Position numbers and translations under genes: made by a program. From Dastarcus helophoroides (Eukaryota; Arthropoda; Insecta; Coleoptera; Bothrideridae): a DNA stretch of 64,000 nucleotides. Below, in pieces: positions 25,995 to 37,062 of the stretch (its first letter is position 1; each line of letters opens with the position of its first letter). The notes below the pieces were generated by a model, which saw only the letters and a program-made list of their open reading frames with translations, had not been told where the DNA came from and did no database searches. The stretch spans positions 4,092,001 through 4,156,000 of the forward strand of contig CM053329.1 of the NCBI GenBank assembly GCA_028583605.1, read 5' to 3'.

Positions 25995-26850
25995 TCATTA
26001 GATAGTGGCTCCAATGAAGAAAATTAAGATTAAATCTAAGCAAAATTCATGGTTTGCTAAAAATGTAAAGAAGCTGTAGTAAATAAAAACAAGGCATATA
26101 AAAAATATTCTTTTACTAGAGAGGAAAGCAATTGGGATAATTATAAAGTATGTAGAAATAATCTTGTCAAAGTAATATCAAATGCAAAATGTAATTTTTA
26201 CAAGAAAATGATCGGTGACAATAAGAAAAACAGTAAGCAAATGTGGAAACACTTCAAGGAGATGGTTGGTAATAAAAATGAAACGATTAACAGTTTCCAA
26301 AATGGGGTAAGTTGTAACGGAACATTATACAACAATAACGATGAAATACCAGATGTATTAAATAAAAACTATATAGGCAGTATTAAGGCTATAATTACAA
26401 GCATTGATTCTAATAATGTAGATAGAAACAATACTTGGAATACTATACCGCAATATGATTGTACAATGTCAACTTTTGCTAAACTATCTTTGCAAGACTT
26501 ATATAAACTTATAACTAGCTAAGTTAAAAATTTCAGTACTGACGTAATAAGTTTACCTATTGTAAAAAATTTGAGTATCAACTGACCTATACCTAAAGTT
26601 GTAAATATAAATCGCGCTGAAGAGCTACAGCCCATAAATATGCTACCTTTTTGCGAGAACATCCTAAAACTGGTAGTCAAGTTATAAAGTATATAAACAT
26701 TAACAACATTTTATGTACCTACCAATTGGGATTTAGAGATAATCATTCATGCGAAACTGCTCTTTAGTATGTTATTTCAGAAATTTTCCAGTCTAATTTA
26801 GTGATAATTTAGAACACTATTTTGGATTGACCTTACCAGTTGGTGGCGAG
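25995..26850 (+). pseudogene. LINE fragment spanning pre-RT linker and RT start (CR1/Jockey-like)
   Basis: WFAKNVKK near 26055, the KQMWKHFKEMVGNKNE motif near 26238-26280, and YQLGFRDNHSCETAL near 26720-26765 appear in the order seen in CR1/Jockey-group ORF2 proteins between the endonuclease and RT domains. The last block corresponds to the RT motif usually written YQFGFR-xHST-TAL. Stops and frameshifts interrupt every section, and the palm with FADD is absent. Confidence 0.72.
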
Positions 26851-26959
26851 GTTTAGCAATGATAATTCCACAAAGTTGAACCATCTTAATGCTAGCTGTT
26901 ATCTGTGACTTTTCTTTGAGTTACTGGATTGAAAACAAAATATTTATAAATTTGAGCTC

Positions 26960-28900
26960 TTGTAGAAAGTACCACTTTTTTAAGTTCCTTGTAGTAACTA
27001 AATATGTTCACGTATCTCCTAAAAGTTCCACCTTCTCATTTCTTTCTAAATTTTTTCTTCAAATTTTGACGTTTTCCTGTACTTACATTCTAAAGTTCGA
27101 CCTGTCTATCGAACTTTTATCTTGTAAATCGTTTTTTTGGTTACTTAATTTTTCATTAAATTCAAAAACTTTCTCAAATTTTGTGGTGTGTAGGTACAGA
27201 TATTGATTTCAAATTTCTTCGGCCATGAAATAAAAATGTTGACATTAACAGTCAAAGCTTAGGCTGAAATCTTCATAATTATAATGTGGGGTTACAAAAT
27301 TAGCATTTCAAGAAAAAAATTTAATATTCGAGGTTAAAGCCTAGATTTTGAAATTATTTTTAAAATTTCCAAAATAAACTTGAAATGATGACTTGTTTCA
27401 TAAAATTTCGAATTAAATCTTCCAATCTTTAAATTCTACTTCAAAAATTTAATTTTTTCTTAAAATGTGGACTTATTCAATTTTTTTCACAAAATGTTAA
27501 ATTTGATTTAAAATCTCAACTATTTTCTTGAAACTTTAAGTGAAACTCCAAAATGTGCCCCTTTTCCAAACTTTTTTTATCTAAGCTCGATTATTTTTTC
27601 AATAACAATTTTAATTTTTAAAATATTGACGTTGATCTCGAAATTTTAATTTCCTTATAGAAAATTTGTGTTTAGTTGTTGAAGTTGCTTCTTTTCAAGA
27701 ATTTTTCAATTTTTTTGCAAAGTTTGTTTTAATACAAAATTGCGAATTTTTCCTTAATTTTAAAATTTACATTTAATTTGGAATTTACAATTTTCAAACT
27801 TAAAATTTTACTTATTTTTTAAATTTTCAGTTACAAATCTCAAAAAAAAAACATTTTTCGAAAAAGTGTGAATAGTTCGAAAAAGCAAAATAAATTCAAA
27901 TTTTTCAAGTTTTTGACTAATCTCACAATTTTGAATTTTTCTAGGAATGTTGAACTTTTAAACAAATAGCTGATAATCGAATATTTGTTGAAATTGCAAT
28001 TAATTGGTAATTTTTAGTTTATTTAAATTTGAGAAATTAAAGTCCCAACTAGAAAAAGAGGTAATAATTTCTGAAAAATGTGTAAATTCTCTTTAATGTG
28101 TAAATTAAAAAAATATAAAAAAAAAACTCAACATTTCGAAAAATCTTCCTCTCACAAAACGAATTTTGAGGGCAGTTTTCAGCAGAAAGTAAAATATTCG
28201 GGTTTAAGGTCAACATTTCTGAATTAATGTATTTGGAGAACTTTTTCGTCTTGAAATATTTATTTTTACTTGCATGTTTGAACTCAAAAGGCAGATTTTC
28301 CAGAGAATTAAATCAAAGCTTTTAGAAAAATCCCGAACAAATTTGAAAAAAAAACAAACCAACAGTATTTTTCAAAAATGTTTTAAAATTTCTGATTTTA
28401 TATCCAAATTTCGATAGTTTCAATATTTGAGTATAAATAAATAATGGAGTAATTTAAAAGAGTCTGAACTCGAAAATTTTAGTATTCGTATTAGTAGTAG
28501 ATTCGACAATATTATTTTTGAAAATATTTATATTTTTTTCGAAATTTAAACCTGTTTTCAAAATTTGAGCTTTATAGTTTTAGGTTTGAAAATTCGAATT
28601 TTGTTTAGGAATCTAATGCAAAAATTTCGAATAAAAAAAGTCGAAATTTCTACTAGAATTCAAACTTCGACGTTTTTCTCGAATTTACGATTAAAAATTT
28701 GAAATTTAGAAAATTTCTAAAAATTTCAAACTTGGGTGGCGGGGTCAAAAATGGAAAGTCTGAGAAAAAATTCGAACATTCCAGTTTAAAAGCGAAGTCT
28801 CCAAATTAAAGTCTAAAATTTGGGATAAAACTCCAAATTTTTAATTATATACAAGTTGATATTTTTTTTTTTAATTTTTAGAAATGTTGACTTCTATAAA
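26960..28900. repeat. T-rich degenerate repeat field (AAATTTCG-type words)
   Basis: About 1.9 kb of imperfect variants of aaattttcgaa, ttcaaattttg, tcgaaatttc and aaatttgaa, strongly T-skewed on + at its start and shifting to mixed. No clear period, terminal repeats or coding content. Confidence 0.5.
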
Positions 28901-29855
28901 TATCTGAATTGAAATCCATATCAATTAAAACTTAATTAGAAGGTTAATAATCTCTCCGCTCTGCGACATTTTATCCAACCACATTAATAGTTAAGACAAG
29001 ATTATTGCGGTAACAATAAAAATATCATGACATATATTCTTCTAAAAACCTTTTCGCTTTACTACGGCGGTAGCCTATTAAATTTAGTTCTGGAGTTTTT
29101 TAATTAAAAAATTCTTTCGTTTGGAAGCAACAATAAATCGAATGTAGTATTAATTTGTGTAAAACATTTCCAGTCAAAAGCTTTCGGAATGTGTCTCGCT
29201 AATATCTAGCGAGCCGGAGCAGAAAATAGGATTATTTATCGTTTTGTTTGTCGCTCCGGTATTCCGTGGTGTAACGTACGGTCAATTAATTTCAATATGC
29301 ATGCAGGAAAATCAGCGTCTGAAAATATGACAATGAATTCCTAATAATGGTGCGCTAAACTACCCAAGTGCCGTCGCATGCGGGGAGCTAACTTTATTGC
29401 CACAGAGGTACAATAGAGGCCCATTCAAATGCGGGGCACATATAATAAGGTGCACTTTATTGTTTATAGCGCCATCCTCTGTTTTCTCTCTCTCATGAGA
29501 AAATAAAATAGCCACAAATCTCCAGCTTCGCTCAAGGGCCTTTTCCTCTCCCTAGCGCCCTTCGCATTACAGGCTTATATGGCAGGAGAAACAACTGCTA
29601 TTTTATTCACGAAAAAGTTTTAAGGGGGCTAGTTCCAGTCGACAGATCTTGCGTCGAATAAATAAGTTAAGGAGTCACAAAATGGAACATCCTTTCATCC
29701 AAAATATATATTTCCTTATATCGTTTCCTTCCTACCATGTATTTTATAGGCTCTGAGGTACCTTACAAATCTAAATCTACTCTTAAATTATACATAGAAA
29801 CCCTAAACGAAGAGAATCTAAAACGTATTATTAAATCTTGTTACAGTTATATATA
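28901..29855. other. non-coding stretch with a G/C-richer pocket
   Basis: No gene seen. Bases 29160-29620 have more balanced composition than their surroundings and could hold regulatory sequence. This is an inference from composition only. Confidence 0.3.
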
Positions 29856-31074
29856 CAGGGTTTTTCAACGAAAAGCAGCCACCCTTAATAACTCAAAAAC
29901 GGAGAATAGCAGAAACATTTCCAAAAACAGGTCGATTTTTATTTCAAGGGGGACAACTTTTGGCGTCAAGTTCTTGATGACATCGCTTTCGCCCTTCCCC
30001 CCACTCCAACTACTTCAAAAAATTTAAATGGCAATACGATCCAAATAATACTTCATTTGAAAGATATTTTAACTATCTATTCAGTGGTGTGCTACATTTA
30101 AAATTCGGGCCATTAGTGTTTTAGAAATAGTCGATTAACCTTTAAGAATAAACTTAGGAAATTTACCGTGGTGGAACAAACTTTATAAACATTTTCTTCC
30201 TGATCATAGGTTTTTAGCCATTTTTTATCGCAGTCATAAGTAGCGCCAGTAAAATTTGACGATAATTTGACTGGCGCTGCTTTTCTGGAACTTCTTGATA
30301 CCACCTTTAATCCACGCATAACAGAACTATTGGAAAATGATGAAAACTTGCTTGAAAATGAACTAGTTTTTCGGCAAGATGGGACACCTCCCCACTATGC
30401 GGTTCCCGTTCGAGAATTTTTGAACGATCGCTTTCCTGGACGATGGATTGGAAGACGTGGTCCAATCGAATTGCCGGCTGAATCACAAGACCTGTCTCAG
30501 TTGCATTATTTCTTATGGGGGCATTTGAAATCCAAAGTGTATGCAACACAACCAGCCGACGTTAAAGATCTTTGGCAAAGAATAATAGAAGAATGCCGAC
30601 AATTAACACCCCAAGTTCTCTCAAATGTTCGTGAACTCTTTCAAAGTCCTCTGTATTATTGTATGGAAATTAACGGAGGTCAGTTTGAACACTTACTTTA
30701 ACGGTAATTGCCATGATTGAATCTGGATGAGCCAGAAAATGTTTACGAAGTTTGTTCCACCACGGTATATTTTCTAAGTTTATTCTTAAACGTTAATCGA
30801 CTATTTCTAAAACACTAATGCCCAAATTTCAAACGTAGCACACCACTGAATAGATAGTTAAAATATCTTCCAAATGAAGTATTATATGGATCGCATTGCC
30901 ATTTAAATTTTTTGAGGTACTTGGATTGGTGGGAAGGGGGAAAGCGATGTCATCAAGAACTTGACGCCAAAAGTTGCCTACCTTGAAATAAAAATCGACC
31001 TGTTTTTGGAAATTTTTCTGCTATTCTTCGTTTTTGAGTTACTAAGGGTGGCTACTTTTCTCTGACAAACCCTG
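29856..31074 (+). mobile_element. Tc1/mariner-related element with ~340 bp terminal inverted repeats
   Basis: The left arm 29856-30197 and right arm 30734-31074 are inverted copies, starting CAGGGTTTTTCAACGAAAAG and (reverse complement) CAGGGTTTGTCAGAGAAAAG. The element is flanked by TA at 29854-29855 and 31075-31076. Between the arms is only about 0.5 kb containing the C-terminal third of a transposase. Unusually long inverted repeats with so little interior suggest internal deletion. Confidence 0.88.
30261..30704 (+). pseudogene. Tc1/mariner-like DDE transposase, C-terminal part
   Basis: A continuous open frame runs to a stop near 30701 and reads FLELLDTTFNPRITELLEND, VFRQDGTPPHYAVPVREFLN (second catalytic Asp in QDG-PPHY), GRWIGRRGPIELPAESQDLS (third catalytic region), FLWGHLKSKVY, and ends NGGQFEHLL, the usual C terminus of this insect transposase group. 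The third motif is altered: canonical SPDL is QDL here, though the Asp itself is kept. The N-terminal DNA-binding region and first catalytic Asp are missing. The conserved reading frame suggests a relatively recent deletion. Confidence 0.85.
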
Positions 31075-31220
31075 TATATACTTCGCTTTTTTAAATCCTT
31101 CGTTCTAAAATTACATTACGATGTTGGCAAAAGATAGACTTAGTTCTTCCCAGGTTGGACAGCATAAAAAAATGCTGCAGGTGTTGAAAATTACGCCCGC
31201 CATCATTGGGACCTTTTTTA

Positions 31221-31545
31221 GACTCTAATGCACAGACCAATAGGTTTGAACATTTATTAGATTCGAAGCTTGAAAACCAAAGACCGGTTTCGATCTTATT
31301 AGATCTCGTCAGTTTGGTATATCCAACTCGAATGCTAACAAACGCTCCGACAAGTAAGTAGTAAAAAATCAACGAACGTCATGCGTGTGACACTCACAGA
31401 CTACCGCCATTAGAATCCTTGTCTTCTGGGAACTTTCCTAGAGAGCAGTGCTAGGTGGCAGTGTTTCAACTGTTGGTAGTTCAGCTACCTATGATTTACT
31501 ATACACGCCTGGAGGGCTGCAGTGTAGGTTATATTCTACTTGCAT
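31221..31545. mobile_element. hammerhead-bearing retrozyme-like insertion, copy 2 (head-to-head arms)
   Basis: The left arm (31221-31411) is the antisense form of the 379 bp unit seen at 41578-42804 and includes its hammerhead; the right arm (from 31412, gaatccttgtcttctggg) is the sense form of the complementary part of the unit, ending acttgcat near 31545. The junction turns orientation around. Flanks ctttttTAGA and cttttt-GAGA are a possible imperfect target duplication. Confidence 0.78.
31248..31347 (-). ncRNA. type I hammerhead ribozyme, retrozyme copy 2
   Basis: On the minus strand: CUGACGA, stem II GAUCU-AAUA-AGAUC, GAAA, self-complementary ACCGGU, a pyrimidine at the cleavage position, then UUUGGU pairing with ACCAAA before the core, and a long outer stem I. 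The loop of stem II differs by one base from other copies (AAUA for AACA) and the cleavage base is C rather than A. The catalytic core bases are intact. Confidence 0.8.
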
Positions 31546-32924
31546 CTTTTTGAGAAACAAATTCAAGATACTATGTCATCCATAAAAGAGACGGAAATCT
31601 TTCGAAGTATGGCACAAAAATAAGTAAGAGTGCAGCAAAACAGAAAAGCACAATAAATCATGGCAGAGGCTAACTAAACTCTGGCACAAAAAGTTGAGAA
31701 GAGTTCAATTCTGTGGCTCCAATCAGTGCAAAAGAGCACGGTAAATCAAACTATTAACCATACCATAATTGGAAATGTAAGGAATGGTTCCGTTCAGAAT
31801 AATTTGACCTCTGTATGGTTGGCATACTTGGTTACCGCGCTTTCTTGTATTAGAGTTCGCTTCCTAAAATGTGCGATGCACGGCACTAAATTTTCCGCGC
31901 ACATTTTTTTATTTCACCTGTCCAGATTAGGTACGAAAAACAAGTTTCGCATATTTACCGTTCAGGAAAAATTTGTTGATCATAAAAAAAGTCCTCAAAT
32001 ATTTCATATGAATGTGTAAATATAAATTGATTACTAAATAAAGTTCTTCTGTTTCGAATCGACCAACCCAAGAAATAGTTAAAAGCGGGGCCCAGAGAAA
32101 ATAACTCACTGTAACCCGAAAATGTGGCAACCCTAGTTTTGAAGACTTTGGCTCCCATATTCCTCCGCGAAAAAATTGGAGGGAACATTGTTCTCAATGA
32201 TTCCTTGACACGGTCCTATCTCGGAAATATATCTTTTACTGAATCTGTTAGTGGCAGCGTTCGTAAACCTAAGATCGTAATGGTTGTTTGTTGGTGTTGA
32301 TGCACGCAAATATATTAATTTTAAGACAGGAAAAAAAATAATTGTATTAATGCCAGGATAGATTTTTGATTAATAATGCATTATCTTTGAAGTCATGAAA
32401 GTTATTAAAATGTATAAATATTCGTTACGGCTATACAGATGAAAACATTTAGTACCGGTTAGTAACGGGGTGAAAATTTAAAAGGATTTTTCAAAGCGTT
32501 CCCCATTTTCCATGTAAATGGCATTAATATAGTGTGCACATTGTTTCACGTTTACTTACGCCATGAACTGTGAAGTCAGGCAGAGTTAAATATTTTTCTT
32601 CTGGGAAGCTAATTATAATAATTTGCGTGACCATCTGACTTATCTCGCAATTTCACAGTGTTTAAAATTTCAGGTCGTCACAAATTAAGGTCACTGATAA
32701 CAACATAAGTGAATACAGACAAATTACAGCAACTCTTTCAGAAAAATAGTCCCTAATTTGATGAAGTAGTTTTTCCTTAAAGTATGTTTTTTGAAATTGA
32801 TGAAATGAAATGTTTCATTTAAATAAGTTGCAACTAGGTACACTGGGTAATCACCTAGTGCAGCCATGAAAATAAAATACTGTAACAAAATGTAGTTATA
32901 GAATTTGTATTAGTGATTTTGAAA
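31546..32924. other. non-coding stretch, no feature recognised
   Basis: No recognisable gene or repeat boundary was found. Short open frames here show no domain. Confidence 0.35.
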
Positions 32925-33220
32925 GGAACTTTCTAGAAACATTTGATAATGGGAAGCAGCCGCGATAATGAATCATACGGCAGGGCAGATAAGCGCTCCA
33001 GAAGTTTCCACAAGCGATAACCATATCTGTACGGAGATCCGTCTTAGAAAACCGGAAGGGCATATATACGCAGTCGCCTTTCCCTCGGTTAGTTCATTAA
33101 ACTGTGAGTTAGTTGGTTAGTTAGCCAGATAATCTAATAGTTAAGTGAATCAAATTGTAGTGTTCCGAAATCAGTTTGGAAATAAAGTGTTTTCGAACCG
33201 CTAACGCACAACAATACCAA
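32925..33220 (+). mobile_element. solo LTR of an LTR retrotransposon (copy 2)
   Basis: Collinear with 5900-6240: cagccgcgataatgaat, GGCAGATAAGCGCTCCAGAA, a TATA-like catatatac, CCTTTCCCTC, TTGTAGTGTTC, and GGAAATAAAGTGTTTT with an AATAAA signal, ending near aacgcacaacaa. No coding interior lies beside it. The two copies have diverged noticeably, so both insertions are old or belong to subfamilies. Confidence 0.65.
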
Positions 33221-36199
33221 CACATCAACACTAATTCATAAAGCTTTTGACTATTCAGAATTTAAGGAGAATTACGCTTAATTTTCCTTAACGTTAACGT
33301 TTAAAAAATATAATTTTCCAGTAATCCAATAATAAAATCCTCGATCCAATAAAGATAATTAATATTAATACAACAAAGTGATTCGGAATGTGCAACAAAT
33401 CGAGGTAAAGATTAATAACTGTAATGATTTTCTGCTTGGCATTTGCCCAAACGCTTCCAGTTCGTAGCTGTGGTGAGATAACATTCTTTAAACATAATGG
33501 AATCGTGCCAGAACAAGAACTACAAAATAATGCAAAAACTTTTTCCTGTTGGCCTGTTATAAAATGACAATTAATCCAAGACTTAAAACAGGACAAGATG
33601 CACTGTGTAGTAATATTTATACGTTTCCGCCAGAAATATTTCCTCTCTAATTTAAAACAAATTTTATTAATTGAACAATATACTTGCCAAAAATGGAGGA
33701 GTCTCCTGAGCCTCCTTCAGTATTATAAATTCATCTGAATTTTCAACCCAAATTGATTGACCCTAATAATATTTTATAAATGCTCGTGAAATATGTTGCA
33801 AGGGGCAATAAAAAAAGATATATATTAAACTGTACAAGGAACTGTTTATTTTTAATTACTTCATTGGGGTATTGTTCATGAAGCAAAGTCGGGAAATATC
33901 GTTAGTTGCAACAAGGCTAACTCTAAGCTGTTTGATGTTAACGACTAGAACATTATTAGTTATTACAAGGGGGACAAGCATCGCCATTAAGCAACATATT
34001 GTCCATTATAGAGTGTTACGTTTACATTATAAGCTGGAGAGTCACTTAGGGATGATTCACAACCGAGGGAAGCAGGCACGGTTTTGTCGTCATTCTATCC
34101 CATGCTGTCCCACTTTATTACTATTACAATATTATTGTTCTACCGGTACTTGTTATCTTTGCACGATTGTCCTAATTACCCAGTAGACGTGTTATTGTTT
34201 AAGCTTAGTATTTACAATACTTATGACCATATAAACCAGATGAAGTACATTATTGGCAATGGATTTGAATATTATATTTCCTGAAGGTATCGCTCCTTAA
34301 ATTCACATATTTATCTTTATGAATGAATATCTATGTATTGATTTGTCTATCCACAATATCCAGATCACTATATTATGATAGGCAATATGTTTGAACATAC
34401 ATCCATCTACAGACCTCAACTCTATTAATTCTCTTAAAGGTTTAATCACTTATTGAGTATCAGACTGAATATTCCCCCAGGAAGAATTTTCGATTATAAT
34501 GATAAATAGGTCCATTTTAAGCTGCAGAAAATGTTTTGAAGAAAAATAAAATCCGCATCTTGCAAACAAGTCTGCAATACAAGTAAAGTTCTGAATATTG
34601 ACTGTTTATGAAATACAGACTGTAACCAATCAATCATTAAAATAGATTTTAACATTCCAACACTTTTAATGATTTTAACTGTTGAATATTTAAAATAAAC
34701 AACAAAAACTTTCACAATATAGATCCCTGAAATATTATGACTTTATTCAAAGGCAATAAACCAAGATTGGTCTTAATCAGTTCGCATGCTGAATGATAAG
34801 CACTGAGCTTGTGTAAAAAGCGTCTAGTTTCTAGCAAATCTACATTTTAATGAGGTAGGAGATAGCTTTCCAATTACACGCCACATTAAAGAGCAGCTAA
34901 TAGGTAGAGACACGGTGAGTCAATATTAATTATTCAATGATCTCAAATTGAAAACTGATTTGCTGCAGGGAGGGTTATGTTTATGCGGTGAGCTCGATCT
35001 CTTAATCTCTCAATTACCCCCTCTGAATTTCACTGCTTCTGGCGGTGTTCCCCTTTACCCGTTCCCCGCCTACACACCCACGGGGTTGCTCATCCCCCGA
35101 ACCACCAATTAGAACTTGTTCGCATAAAGCTTTTCGTTGCGGGGGTTGATTTTTGATTCTCCCTTTAAAGTCGCATATTTTACCTACACATTTAAACGAC
35201 AATCACAGTTGTGAATATACGTTTGGACTTTAATATATTACTAACTATAATTTTTTATTTCAGTAAAATTTTGGCACACTTTTACTTATTTATAGAGGGT
35301 GATTCGAGATTCAATGCACAGATTTGAAAATCGTATTTTTGGTAACAAAATAAGACCTCCTCCGAGCTAGAGTCATCGTAAGTTGGGCAAAAAAAAATCG
35401 ATTATCTCAAATTGTGACTGCAGTTATTGATGAAATCATCTGAACATTTGCAGGCCCCTCTTACTTTTTGGTTCAAGAATGCTGCTAACTTAACTTTAGG
35501 GGGGATGAAGCGGGGTTAACACTTTCTTCGCCAAAATTTTGCGTTTCCACTGCAAAACTTTAATTCAAACACGATCATCTAGTTGGTCGTCAATAAATCT
35601 GAAATTTTGATATCTTGCATTTTTTTATACAACTAACCGTTTGCAAGAAAATCGTGTTTAAGTAAAGGGGAGTATTATCAAAATAATCATCATCAAAATG
35701 TAACTAACCTTAGGGGGCATTTTTCATTTTTTAGTAAACTGCATTAATTGTTTTATAATAAATATTGAAAATGCTTGCCCCTTCTTCCCTGTTACAACCC
35801 TCCATTCTTCTGCAGATAGACTGCCGAACACGATCACTGTAATTCGAAGAGGGTGCATTTTACGACACATGTTCATAGAGAGAAAAATTCTTATTCTGAC
35901 CCCAAAAATGCATTGTTAAAATTTGTGCATCAAATTTTGAGTCTGTACTTAAGGTTTCCCTCTGATGTGACCAACATAAGTAAGAATGACAACAACCCCC
36001 CAAATAACGTTAAATCGGCAGCTGCCTAATGTAAGCTTTTTTTTGCTCTCATTTATTGACTTTCTCAGGTCCTTAACTATAGAGTATTTATGGTATTTTT
36101 GACTTTTAAATTATTCTATATTTTTCGGACCGCCACAGACTTTGTTTACTGAATGTGAATGGCAATTCGTGGGATATAGAGATTCCAAAAACTAGAAAA
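33221..36199. other. non-coding stretch with one G/C-richer pocket
   Basis: No gene identified. A short C-rich pocket lies at 35020-35110. The sequence from 35275 (tagagggtgattcgagattc) to about 36040 has a transposon-like texture, but I could not find a matching inverted end. Confidence 0.3.
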
Positions 36200-37062
36200 C
36201 TATGGGATCTCGAACGTAACTAAAGACCTAACCGAAGGCCTAATTATAAAATTACAACATTATTCAAAAAAGATTACACCCAAAAACTGGCTAGAAATTT
36301 ACTAACAATTGCGATATAAAAACCAACAATAAATTTATGTCACTAATGCTGCTGGCCAAATTCACCTCGTAGGCACGCTTTAAGAATGTGGTTACATTCT
36401 TAAAGTGTGAATTTCCCGGCCATAATTAAAATATTTCGATTATATCACTCATAATTGCCCAACACTACTACTTAGAATATCTACAAACAAGTGATAGAAC
36501 TTCTAAAAGCGTAGTTGTGAAATGTCCATTCCTATCACTGAAATGTAGGAAAATTGAAGTTGTTACGATTTTAAAGTTCCCTAATGAAATCAGCAACAGG
36601 TAATATCTAACGGTGCCGATGAATTGATCAATCGACGATATTTTATTACATCCTATAACAATCGCGTGACCTTCGCTTTAAGTGGGCGATAGTCGCTATT
36701 TGACGTTGAGCAACCCTTCTTGACTGAAGGTCGTCGCTTTTTTAGTCATTTTCCCGTGTCGGGCGGTGTTAAGAGTTTTCTTTTCGGAATCAATGCGATG
36801 TTTGCCGTAATCCTGGGTTGCAGTTAGCCGTGCATGACCCAGGGATATTATAAACAGTGCTCATTAGAGCCACACCTCATCAAGGGTGACTATGTTCCAC
36901 ACTATGAGGTGAATTTGGCCAGCAGCATTAATAGCTTGAATTTATTGTTGGTTTTTATATCGCAATTGTTAGTAAATTTCTAACCAGTTTGTGGGTTTAA
37001 TCTTTTTTGAATAATATTGTAATTTTATAATTGGGCCTTTAGTTACGTTCGAGATCCCACAG
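36200..37062. mobile_element. fold-back element with ~165 bp terminal inverted repeats
   Basis: The left arm (about 36200-36372) starts CTATGGGATCTCGAACGTAA and the right arm (about 36900-37062) starts, in reverse complement, CTGTGGGATCTCGAACGTAA. Both continue through taatggcc..., ttgcgatataaaaaccaaca and tgctgctggccaaattcacct. No coding content lies between them. The target duplication was not resolved, so the superfamily is unknown. Confidence 0.8.

Noticed and set aside
35275..36040. A transposon-like stretch starting tagagggtgattcgag
   Set aside because: No inverted or direct terminal partner could be located, so no boundaries can be supported.
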